Positions 13,760-21,835 of a DNA stretch of 39,142 bases are shown here, in pieces. Under the pieces are notes generated by a model. The model was not told the DNA's origin. It saw nothing but the letters and a program-made list of their open reading frames with translations, and did no database searches. Positions within the stretch are counted from its first letter, which is position 1; the number at the start of each line of letters is the position of its first letter. The stretch is from Bacillota bacterium. Lineage in GTDB: Bacteria; Bacillota; Clostridia; Acetivibrionales; DSM-1351. The position numbers and the translations under genes were made by a program. The stretch lies in the NCBI GenBank assembly GCA_023391425.1, contig JAEWAX010000153.1, positions 1 to 39,142 of the forward strand, in the 5' to 3' direction.

Positions 13760-15829
13760 GTGCCTGACCAGTCAATAAATGACCCAATCCTTGATATGTA
13801 CATATTTGAGACCACTACTCAAATAGAACAACTAGAGAGTGTTGTACTAGACAGTGAGAAGTCTAACAGCTATTCTACTGATGCAGTGAATAATATATTC
13901 AGAGTGATGCATACAATTAAAGGCTCTTCTGCAATGATGCTCTTTAATAACATTTCACTTTTGTCACATGCAATGGAAGACCTTTTCTATTTTATCCGTG
14001 AAGAGAAGCCACAAAGTTATGATTGCTCTGCCTTGTCTGATTTAATTTTAGAAGGCGTGGATTTTATTAAGATTGAGCTTGAAAAGATTAAGTGTGGTGA
14101 TAGCCCTGACGGAGATGCCAATGGACTTATAGAGAATATTAAGCTTTTTTTAGCAGTATTAAAACAGGTAAGTCCTGATAACAATCAGGAAGTAAATGAA
14201 CAGTTGTTAGATGAGAAGCAGCTGTATAAGATTCCACATGAAAATAATATAGTTCAAAATTATGGGAATACCTACAAAGCGCATATATATTTCGAAGAAG
14301 GCTGTGAAATGGAGAACATACGCGCTTATACTATCATCCATAGTTTAAATGATATTACCGATGAGGTGCACTGTATACCTGAGGATATAATAGAAAATGA
14401 AGATAGTTCTCAGATTATACGTGAAAAGGGTTTTATTATTTTCTTTAAGGCAGATAGAAGCTATCAACAAATGCAAGAATTCTTTATGCAAACTATTTTC
14501 CTAAGAAAACTAGAATTGAACCAGCTTGACGATGATAAAGAGTTCAAGGAACTAAGCATGTCGAAAGAAACTATTTCTGAAGAATCAACTATCAATACAC
14601 CTAAAATTCAAGAGAAAAAAATTCAGGAGAAAAAAATTCAAGAGAAAGCAGAAAAGGAAGGTCAGTCTTCTACTGCTCAAGGAATAATAAGCGTAAGCAT
14701 AACAAAATTGAACAAGCTCATGGATTTAGTGGGTGAAATGGTTGTTGCTGAAGCAATGGTTACACAAAATCCAGATCTTAAAGGACTGGAACTGGATAAC
14801 TTCCACAAGGCTGCAAGGCAGCTCCAAAAAATATCAAGAGAACTTCAGGACTCAGTAATGTCAATCCGTATGGTGCCTATTTCCTCTACATTTCATAAAA
14901 TGCATAGAATTATGCGAGATATGAGTAAAAAACTTGATAAGGAAGTGTCTCTAGAAATCATAGGTGAAGAGACTGAAGTGGATAAAAATATTATTGAGCA
15001 CATCTCTGATCCTTTGATGCATGTAGTGAGAAATTCAATTGACCACGGTCTTGAGGCCACTGAGGATAGAATTGCGAAAGGAAAGCCTCAAATAGGGACA
15101 GTTACTCTGGAGGCTAGAAATGCAGGAAGTGATGTCCTAATTATCGTAAAAGATGACGGCAGAGGCCTAAATAGGGAAAAAATACTCAAAAGAGCAAGGG
15201 AAAATGGTCTGCTGAATAAATCAGAAAATGAGATGAGCGATAAAGAAATATACTCGCTTATTTTTCTTCCAGGCTTTTCTACGAATGAGAGTATTACAGA
15301 ATTTTCTGGACGTGGTGTTGGTATGGACGTAGTTGTAAAAAATATAGAGTCAGTTGGAGGAACTGTTTATGTGGATAGTATTCCTGAAGCCGGTACGACA
15401 ATTACAATGAAAATACCGCTTACTCTAGCAATTATCGATGGTATGAATATCAGGGTAGGAAGTTCTCGTTACACAATTCCTACCACTGACATAAGAGAAT
15501 CCTTCAGACCAAAAGAAAATGATATTATCAAAGACCCTGATGGAAATGAAATGATTATGGTGAGGGGAAAGTGCTATCCAATACTCAGGCTGCATGAAGT
15601 ATACAAGCTAAAATCTGATACCATCAATATTAACGAAGGTGTAATAATAATGGTTGAGAATGGAGAAGAAACACTTTGCATTTTTGCAGATGAACTTATA
15701 GGACAGCAGCAGGTGGTTGTAAAGGTTTTACCAAAATATCTGAAAAAGATAAGGGGGTTGGCAGGTTGCACTATACTAGGGGATGGTAATATCAGCTTGA
15801 TTATTGATGTAACAGGATTTAAAAACTGA
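13760..15829 (+). CDS. cheA: Chemotaxis histidine kinase CheA
   Basis: This kinase of about 690 residues has the CheA domain order. The P1 phosphotransfer domain carries the phospho-histidine in MHTIKGSS (about residue 51). A P2-like CheY/CheB docking domain lies around 175-270, followed by a repeat-bearing linker. The P3 dimer helices begin near SVSITKLNKLMDLVGEMV, and P4 is the ATPase with HVVRNSIDHGLE, VKDDGRGLN and GRGVGMDVV. The P5 CheW-like domain runs to the C-terminus. It passes receptor signals to CheB and to a CheY not encoded here. GTG 13760 is preferred over ATG 13754 because AAGGGGG (13746-13752) is too close to the ATG. It heads the cheA-cheW-mcp-cheR-cheB series. Confidence 0.96.
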   Translation: MPDQSINDPILDMYIFETTTQIEQLESVVLDSEKSNSYSTDAVNNIFRVMHTIKGSSAMMLFNNISLLSHAMEDLFYFIREEKPQSYDCSALSDLILEGVDFIKIELEKIKCGDSPDGDANGLIENIKLFLAVLKQVSPDNNQEVNEQLLDEKQLYKIPHENNIVQNYGNTYKAHIYFEEGCEMENIRAYTIIHSLNDITDEVHCIPEDIIENEDSSQIIREKGFIIFFKADRSYQQMQEFFMQTIFLRKLELNQLDDDKEFKELSMSKETISEESTINTPKIQEKKIQEKKIQEKAEKEGQSSTAQGIISVSITKLNKLMDLVGEMVVAEAMVTQNPDLKGLELDNFHKAARQLQKISRELQDSVMSIRMVPISSTFHKMHRIMRDMSKKLDKEVSLEIIGEETEVDKNIIEHISDPLMHVVRNSIDHGLEATEDRIAKGKPQIGTVTLEARNAGSDVLIIVKDDGRGLNREKILKRARENGLLNKSENEMSDKEIYSLIFLPGFSTNESITEFSGRGVGMDVVVKNIESVGGTVYVDSIPEAGTTITMKIPLTLAIIDGMNIRVGSSRYTIPTTDIRESFRPKENDIIKDPDGNEMIMVRGKCYPILRLHEVYKLKSDTININEGVIIMVENGEETLCIFADELIGQQQVVVKVLPKYLKKIRGLAGCTILGDGNISLIIDVTGFKN
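14603..14647 (+). repeat. Three exact KIQEK repeats in the CheA linker
   Basis: Three tandem 15-base units each encode KIQEK; they differ at DNA level only in one silent A/G. They lie in the flexible linker between P2 and P3 where length change is tolerated, so slippage expansion is likely. Confidence 0.8.
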
Positions 15830-15848
15830 TAAAGGGAGGAAGCATAAA

Positions 15849-16346
15849 ATGGAAAATATGATGGTGGAAACATTACAGATGGAGGAAGACACACAAAAAG
15901 GAAAATTCCTAACTTTCGCTATTGGCAATGAAAACTATGGTATTGAAATATGCTATGTAACAGAAATCATTGGTATTCAAGCAATAACAGAAGTACCAGA
16001 GCTAACCGACTACATTAAGGGTATTATAAACTTAAGAGGTAAAATAATACCTGTTATGGATGTGAGACTCCGATTTAAGAAGCAGTCAAAAGAATATACC
16101 GATAGGACCTGTATTATTGTTATTGATATTAGGGATATATCTATTGGTCTCATTGTAGACACGGTAGCAGAAGTGTTATCAATCTCTGATGATAATATTG
16201 TCTCTCCTCCGCAGCTAAATAAAGGAGTACAAAATGGATTTATCAAAGCAATAGGTAAGGACGGAGATAGTGTAACGCTGATTCTTGATTGTAATAAATT
16301 ACTTAGTGATGATGGGGTAGATAAATTAAATAATTTAGAATATTGA
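15849..16346 (+). CDS. cheW: Chemotaxis coupling protein CheW
   Basis: This 165-residue soluble adaptor is one CheW domain with a short N-terminal extension. Family segments include FLTFAIGNENYGIEICYVTEIIG, the IKGIINLRGKIIPVMDVRLRF core and IGLIVDTVAEVLSI. It bridges the chemoreceptor tips and the P5 domain of CheA. It starts 19 bases after the cheA stop, with AAAGGGAGGAAG as ribosome site, so it is in the cheA operon. Nothing is unusual. Confidence 0.96.
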   Translation: MENMMVETLQMEEDTQKGKFLTFAIGNENYGIEICYVTEIIGIQAITEVPELTDYIKGIINLRGKIIPVMDVRLRFKKQSKEYTDRTCIIVIDIRDISIGLIVDTVAEVLSISDDNIVSPPQLNKGVQNGFIKAIGKDGDSVTLILDCNKLLSDDGVDKLNNLEY

Positions 16347-16423
16347 CAGTAACAGCTATTAACATTTTATTAGGTAATAGATTAAGTATATTAAAATATT
16401 CAATATGAGAGGAATGATATTAT

Positions 16424-18427
16424 ATGTTAAAAAAATTTAACAATCTCAAAATAGGTAAAAAGTTGACTTTTGGGTTTGCAGCAGTACTACTGATCCTTAT
16501 AATATTATCTACAGTTGTATATGTCACATTTTCTAACTACATAGCTTCAAGTTCTATGAATACGCACACTTACCAAGTCTTAACGGAGTTTGACGGTATG
16601 CTCACAAGTATGGTAAATATGGAAACGGGACAGCGTGGATTTTCAATCACAGGAGATGAAAAATTTCTAGAGCCGTATAATAATGGAAAGGCAGATTTTG
16701 ATAAATACTGGAATAGTGCAAAGGAATTAACCAGTGATAACCCAAAACAACAGGTAAATCTTGATAAAATCAAGCAGTTACAAGAAGAGTGGCAAAAAAT
16801 TGCAGAGAGTAGCATCAACTTAAGACGTGATGTGGTAAATAAAAATAAAACAATGGAGGATGTAATCCGAGAAGAAGCAGCAGCTAAAGGTAAAACATCT
16901 ATGGATGGGCTGCGAAGCGTACTAGCCGAGAGTTCAAATATTGAAGATGTACTTCTTGAAGAAAGAACGAATAATCAGAATACTATGGAAACCATTACCA
17001 AATTGATGCTTATACTGGGTACTATATTTGCCATACTACTTGGGATAACTATTGCCTACTTTATAAGTAGGGTTATTACACAAGGAATTAAAAAAATTAC
17101 AGATGCAGCAGACAAACTTGCAGTGGGTGACATGAATATTGATGTTGATTTAACATCACAAGACGAAATTGGTTTCCTTGCGGTCTCATTTGCTAAAATG
17201 AAAGATAATATAAGGAATGTGATAAAAGAGGTGACTGTTTTGTCAGAAAAAGCAGTTGATGGAGACTTAAACATAAGAGGAGAATCAAATAAGTTTAACG
17301 GCGATTACAAAAACATTATTGATGGAATTAATAGTACATTAGATGCTGTAGTACAACCAGTAAAAGAAGCGTCTAATGTTTTAATCGAGATGGCAAAAGG
17401 AAATCTCCAGATTTGTGTCGAAGGTAACTATAAAGGCGACCATGCAGCTATGAAAGATGGAATTAACAATACTATAATGGCGTTTACTGATGCTTTGAGT
17501 GATATTAAATCTTCTGCTGAGCAGGTCGCAACTGGTTCAAAACAGATATCTGATTCAAGTATTGCTCTTTCACAGGGAGCTACCGAACAGGCAAGTTCAG
17601 TGGAAGAATTGACTGCTTCACTTGAAGAAATTTCCTCACAGACCAAGCTAAATGCTGAAAATGCTAATCAGGCAAATGGACTGGCAGAGAATGCCAAATT
17701 AAATGCTATACAAGGTAATGCACAGATGAAGGATATGCTAAAGGCTATGGAAGAGATTAATGAATCTTCGGCAAATATCTCCAAAATTATAAAAGTTATT
17801 GATGATATTGCATTCCAGACCAATATGCTTGCACTAAACGCCGCAGTTGAAGCTGCAAGAGCAGGGCAACATGGAAAAGGCTTCGCAGTAGTGGCTGAAG
17901 AAGTAAAAAACCTTGCTGCACGTTCTGCAAATGCAGCAAAAGAGACGACAGAAATGATTGAAGGATCAATCAAGAAGTCTGAAGGAGGCACGAGGATTGC
18001 AAAAGATACTGCTGAAGCTCTCAACAAAATTGTAAATGAAATTGAAAAAGTAGCAAACATCGTAAATAATATTACCGTTGCTTCTAATGAACAGGCCGCA
18101 GGTATAGAACAGATTAATCAGGGAATCATGCAGGTATCTATGGTTATTCAGACTAACTCGGCAACTTCTGAAGAAAGTGCAGCAGCTAGTGAAGAGCTTT
18201 CAAGTCAGGCTGAAATCTTAAAAGAAGCAGTTAACAAATTTAAACTCAAGCAAAATACTAAAAATTATGGAAGGTTTGATGGTTTGAACCCTGAGGTATT
18301 AAAGATGCTTGAAAATATGTCAGAAAAGAAAAAGATAGATTTATACAAAGTTGAGGATGTCGCATATAGGACAGACAATGCTAAATCAAAAATCGCATTA
18401 AGCGACAATGAATTCGGCAAGTATTAA
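16424..18427 (+). CDS. Methyl-accepting chemotaxis protein with CHASE3 sensor
   Basis: This 667-residue receptor has a first membrane helix near residues 14-36 and an extracytoplasmic CHASE3-type helical sensor (about 40-185, with METGQRGFSITGDEKFLEPY). A second membrane helix near 192-215 precedes a HAMP domain, a second HAMP-like segment (about 300-360) and a long coiled-coil signalling domain. The tip sequence is IDDIAFQTNMLALNAAVEAARAGQHGKGFAVVAEEV (read as its highly conserved hairpin). CHASE3 ligands are largely unknown. There is no NWETF-like tether for CheR at the C-terminus. The receptor sits inside the che operon, so it is probably a main input of this kinase. Confidence 0.95.
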   Translation: MLKKFNNLKIGKKLTFGFAAVLLILIILSTVVYVTFSNYIASSSMNTHTYQVLTEFDGMLTSMVNMETGQRGFSITGDEKFLEPYNNGKADFDKYWNSAKELTSDNPKQQVNLDKIKQLQEEWQKIAESSINLRRDVVNKNKTMEDVIREEAAAKGKTSMDGLRSVLAESSNIEDVLLEERTNNQNTMETITKLMLILGTIFAILLGITIAYFISRVITQGIKKITDAADKLAVGDMNIDVDLTSQDEIGFLAVSFAKMKDNIRNVIKEVTVLSEKAVDGDLNIRGESNKFNGDYKNIIDGINSTLDAVVQPVKEASNVLIEMAKGNLQICVEGNYKGDHAAMKDGINNTIMAFTDALSDIKSSAEQVATGSKQISDSSIALSQGATEQASSVEELTASLEEISSQTKLNAENANQANGLAENAKLNAIQGNAQMKDMLKAMEEINESSANISKIIKVIDDIAFQTNMLALNAAVEAARAGQHGKGFAVVAEEVKNLAARSANAAKETTEMIEGSIKKSEGGTRIAKDTAEALNKIVNEIEKVANIVNNITVASNEQAAGIEQINQGIMQVSMVIQTNSATSEESAAASEELSSQAEILKEAVNKFKLKQNTKNYGRFDGLNPEVLKMLENMSEKKKIDLYKVEDVAYRTDNAKSKIALSDNEFGKY

Positions 18428-18443
18428 AAATATTTGAGGAATG

Positions 18444-18517
18444 GGGACTATTTCAAAAAACATATCAACGACAGTATACTGTGGTTAAAGACAATTTTGT
18501 AATAGTCCCACTCTTTT
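18444..18517 (+). terminator. Hairpin between the receptor gene and cheR
   Basis: GGGACTATT (18444-18452) pairs with AATAGTCCC (18501-18509), extended by CAAAA (18454-18458)/TTTTG (18495-18499) after one mismatch. A 12-base palindrome ACAGTATACTGT sits in the loop (18471-18482). CTCTTTTT follows. It resembles an intrinsic terminator or attenuator and would lower cheR and cheB expression relative to cheA, cheW and the receptor. Confidence 0.65.
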
Positions 18518-18535
18518 TAACGGTAGGTGATGTCT

Positions 18536-19351
18536 GTGCTTACAATTACAGATAAAGAGTTTAAACAGTTAACGGAGTATATTAAAGCAAATTATGGTAT
18601 ATATCTGAAACCAGAGAAGCGGGCCCTAGTAACAGGGCGACTTTACAATGTACTTATGCAGAATAATTTTAATAATTTTTCAGAGTACTTTAATTATATA
18701 TGTCAAGATAAAACAGGAACTGCTGTAGCTACACTGCTTAATAAAATAACTACCAACCATACCTTTTTTATGAGGGAGGCAGAGCATTTCTCATTTTTCA
18801 AGGAAAAAGTACTCCCATATCTTACGAATGTTCAGAGAGATAAGGATTTAAGAATATGGAGTGCAGGCTGTTCCTCGGGTGAAGAGCCATATACCTTGGC
18901 AATGATCTTGGATGAATTTCTCGGTAAAGAAAAAATTAATTGGGACTCAAAAGTTTTGGCCACTGATATTTCAAGCAAAGTGCTTGAAGTAGCAAAAAAA
19001 GGGATATACACCAATGAGGGGATAGAAATGCTCCCTTCTTCATGGAAACTTAATTATTTTAAAAAAATTGATGCAGAAAAATCTGCGCTAACTGATAAGA
19101 TTAGGAATGAAGTAATATTTAGAAAATTTAATCTCATGGATGAAACTTTTCCTTTTAGAAGGAAGTTCCATACTATATTTTGTAGGAATGTAATGATTTA
19201 TTTTGATGTAAAAACAAAATGCGAACTTGTTAATAAATTTTATGACTTAATGGAATATGGCGGATACCTTTTTATAGGGCATTCAGAATCTCTTAACAGA
19301 GAGGAGACTAAATTTAAGTATGTTATGCCAGCTGTATACAGGAAGGAATAA
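18536..19351 (+). CDS. cheR: Chemoreceptor methyltransferase CheR
   Basis: This protein of about 271 residues transfers methyl groups from S-adenosylmethionine to glutamates of chemoreceptors. The N-terminal helical domain (FKQLTEYIKANYGIYLKPEK) is followed by the SAM fold with IWSAGCSSGEEPYTLAM, the VLATDISSKVLEVAKKG acidic loop and IFCRNVMIYFD. The start is ambiguous: GTG 18536 has GGTAGGTG 6 bases before it, while ATG 18530 lies directly against that site. Both give nearly the same protein. A hairpin terminator lies immediately upstream. cheB follows after 52 bases. Confidence 0.95.
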   Translation: MLTITDKEFKQLTEYIKANYGIYLKPEKRALVTGRLYNVLMQNNFNNFSEYFNYICQDKTGTAVATLLNKITTNHTFFMREAEHFSFFKEKVLPYLTNVQRDKDLRIWSAGCSSGEEPYTLAMILDEFLGKEKINWDSKVLATDISSKVLEVAKKGIYTNEGIEMLPSSWKLNYFKKIDAEKSALTDKIRNEVIFRKFNLMDETFPFRRKFHTIFCRNVMIYFDVKTKCELVNKFYDLMEYGGYLFIGHSESLNREETKFKYVMPAVYRKE

Positions 19352-19403
19352 TGCTATTTGAATTTAAATAGACAGTTACAAACTGATTATCCGAGGTGAG
19401 AAA

Positions 19404-20426
19404 ATGACTATTGGAAAGAAAATACGTGTGCTTGTTGTAGATGACAGTCTTTTGTTTCGAGAAGTATTATCCAAGGGCATATCTTCTGACCCGAATATTG
19501 AGGTAGTAGCAAAGGCCGTTGATCCATTTGATGCAAGAGACAAAATTCTCAAGTATAAGCCAGATGTAATGACCTGTGATATCGAAATGCCAAAAATGAA
19601 TGGCATTGAATTTGTTAAGAGGCTTCTTCCACAATACCCATTACCTGTAATAGTAGTTAGCAGTGTTAGTGAGGCTGTTTTTGAAGCTATGAAGGCAGGT
19701 GCAGTTGATTTTGTTACTAAGCCTGATGTTGAAGCAGTGAGAAGTGTAGAAGATTTTTTGGAGGATTTAATTATTAAAATAAAGATAGCCTCAAGAGCCA
19801 AGGTTGGTCAAGTGAAAAACCAAGATAAAACAGGTATCTTGTCCAATCAAAATACCAATATGGACAAAATCATAGCAATTGGTGCTTCTACCGGAGGCAC
19901 TGAGGCAATATATAATATTCTTAAGGTGCTTCCAAATACAATACCAGGTATAGTGATAGTACAACATATACCTCCGGTTTTTTCCAAAATGTTTGCAGAC
20001 AGACTCAACAATCAAACACAATTACAGGTGAAGGAAGCGCAGACTGGTGATTATGTTGAGCAGGGCAAGGTGATAATAGCACCTGGGGATCAGCATATTA
20101 GAATAATAAAGCTTGGAAACAGGTATAGGGTGGAACTTTGTGGGACAGAGAAAGTCAATGGACATTGCCCTTCAGTGGATACCCTCTTTGAGTCGGTGGC
20201 AAAGGCGGCGGGAAGTAATGCGGTTGGAGTAATACTGACGGGAATGGGGTATGATGGAGCGAAAGGATTACTTTCAATGAGAAAAAAGGGCGCAAGAACT
20301 ATAGGACAGGATGAAAAATCTTCAGTAGTATATGGAATGCCAAAGGTTGCATTTGATATTGGAGCTGTAGAGAAACAGGCCTCACTTGAGAGCATTCCGC
20401 AATTGATTTTTTCAATGCTAAAGTAG
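19404..20426 (+). CDS. cheB: Chemotaxis response regulator / protein-glutamate methylesterase CheB
   Basis: This 340-residue protein removes methyl groups (and deamidates glutamines) on receptors when phosphorylated by CheA. The receiver domain has the acidic pair VVDDS near residues 11-15, the phospho-aspartate D59 in TCDIEMP and K106 in TKPD. The C-terminal esterase keeps the catalytic triad S162 (IGASTGG), H188 (VQHIPP) and D284 (GMGYDGAKG). ATG 19404 follows GAGGTGAG. It is the last gene in the chemotaxis series and converges on an AraC regulator 165 bases away. No cheY, cheC or cheD gene is present in the window. Confidence 0.96.
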   Translation: MTIGKKIRVLVVDDSLLFREVLSKGISSDPNIEVVAKAVDPFDARDKILKYKPDVMTCDIEMPKMNGIEFVKRLLPQYPLPVIVVSSVSEAVFEAMKAGAVDFVTKPDVEAVRSVEDFLEDLIIKIKIASRAKVGQVKNQDKTGILSNQNTNMDKIIAIGASTGGTEAIYNILKVLPNTIPGIVIVQHIPPVFSKMFADRLNNQTQLQVKEAQTGDYVEQGKVIIAPGDQHIRIIKLGNRYRVELCGTEKVNGHCPSVDTLFESVAKAAGSNAVGVILTGMGYDGAKGLLSMRKKGARTIGQDEKSSVVYGMPKVAFDIGAVEKQASLESIPQLIFSMLK

Positions 20427-20591
20427 GCTTATCTAAATTTGAAGAAAATTGCACATAAGAGAAACTCCTAAATAGTACAATCTGTAGAAAAGCTAAGAGT
20501 TTATAGAGATTCAATAAAAAACCTATTGATACGGAGAAATTTATTGAGGTTCTAAAGAAACTGGAATTAACCGGAAATATAATAAACAACC

Positions 20592-21461
20592 CTAAGAAAT
20601 ACTTTTGCACATCAGCTCATAAAACCGCTTTGGGGTAACTCCGTATTCGTTTTTAAAAGCCCTAAAAAAATTTGAGTAATCTCCAAAGCCACACTGCTCA
20701 TATACGCAAATTATTGGTATTCCCTTAAGAATAAGTTCTTTTGCTAGAATCAATTTTTTTTGAACAATATATTTATGAATTGTAGTTCCGGAATGCTTTT
20801 TAAATTCTCGTATTAGATGATACTTGCTGAGATAAAATTGTTCAGATAGCTGATCAATTGTAATTTCGTCTTCTGTATGATTATTTATATATTGAATTAT
20901 GCCATCTATAAGGTTATTCCTTTTCATTTCAACATCAAGTTTTATGCCATCATGGAATAAAATCATGTTCAAAAGAACCAAAAGCTCAGTAACATATGCT
21001 TTGTACAGTAAATCACTTCCTATACCTTTGTAAGTCTCAAGGGAAAGAAGCTTATGGAGAATTGATTTAATATTCTGCTGCGTTTCAAAGCTTGCCCGTA
21101 TTACATTTTCTTTCATAGGATCTTTAAAACATTTTGCAAGATCTGTTTCATCTGTTGAAATATTATTTAGAAATGCCTTATCAATCCAAAGTACAATTCG
21201 TTGGTATGGGATGGTATTACTCTTGACTATTGATTGATGAAGTTCTGTCGAATTAACCAATATAATATCCCCAGGCTTTAATGCATAGACTTTACCTTCA
21301 ATAACATAGTCTACGTCTCCAGAAATAAAAAAATAGAATTCATAGAAATCATGATGATGAAGCTGGACTGGTATATGCTCTGTTTCAGAGTAATAAAATA
21401 TTTCATAGTCCTTGGGCAACATGTATTGCCGGGTCTGAAAACTATGAATTGTTTTTCCCAA
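20592..21461 (-). CDS. AraC-family regulator with N-terminal cupin sensor
   Basis: This 289-residue regulator has a cupin-type arm and sugar-binding domain at the N-terminus (PVQLHHHDFYEFYFFISGDVDYVIEGKVYALKPGDIILV). The AraC double helix-turn-helix is in the last 100 residues (EDEITIDQLSEQFYLSKYHL and CVYEQCGFGDYSNFFRAFKN). It is divergent from uxuB-uxuA-aguA across a 374-base gap, so it likely responds to a hexuronate or xylo-oligomer and controls that group. It ends beside cheB with no clear terminator. ATG 21461 is preceded by AAGGGG on the minus strand. Confidence 0.92.
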   Translation of the reverse strand: MGKTIHSFQTRQYMLPKDYEIFYYSETEHIPVQLHHHDFYEFYFFISGDVDYVIEGKVYALKPGDIILVNSTELHQSIVKSNTIPYQRIVLWIDKAFLNNISTDETDLAKCFKDPMKENVIRASFETQQNIKSILHKLLSLETYKGIGSDLLYKAYVTELLVLLNMILFHDGIKLDVEMKRNNLIDGIIQYINNHTEDEITIDQLSEQFYLSKYHLIREFKKHSGTTIHKYIVQKKLILAKELILKGIPIICVYEQCGFGDYSNFFRAFKNEYGVTPKRFYELMCKSIS

Positions 21462-21652
21462 AAGTACAACCCCTTCCTTATATATAATTCTAAAATCGAA
21501 TATATTATAGTAGTAATTATTTTAGAAAGCTATTTTATTATAATTCATAGAGCCAGTTTATCACAGCAATTTTTGCAAGTCAAATAGCAATAAGAACATA
21601 TTAATTAAAAAAAATACTAGTATAATTTATGCATATTATATTTTTTGTACAA

Positions 21653-21670
21653 TGTTATTTTTAAATAACA
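21653..21670. repeat. Palindrome upstream of uxuB
   Basis: TGTTATTT (21653-21660) and AAATAACA (21663-21670) are perfect 8-base arms with a TT centre. The palindrome lies in the gap between the AraC gene and uxuB and might be an operator, though its A/T content makes chance possible. No clear sigma-A promoter for uxuB was recognised close to it. Confidence 0.35.
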
Positions 21671-21790
21671 GATTTACTATTTATTAATGGGTTACAGAGC
21701 CCTGCAAGTGGGGGAATAGATGTTGCGACATATTGGGATATATATTCAACAGTGGATGCCCATACTTTAAGGGTAAGATGTCAATTTTAA
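21665..21790 (+). pseudogene. Possible 3' remnant of an unknown coding gene before uxuB
   Basis: An open frame without start codon covers about 41 codons to the TAA at 788-790 of this kilobase (21788-21790) and reads like real protein: LQSPASGGIDVATYWDIYST then VDAHTLRVRCQF. The composition (Gly, Ser, Trp, Tyr, alternating polar and apolar residues) is unlike the A/T-rich spacers around it. I do not recognise the family; the end of a secreted or beta-rich protein is one guess. It fills much of the 374-base gap at 21462-21835. Nothing else gene-like was seen there. Confidence 0.35.
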
Positions 21791-21835
21791 AATATAAATA
21801 CCTTATATTAATTAAATTGAGAGGTTAAATATATT

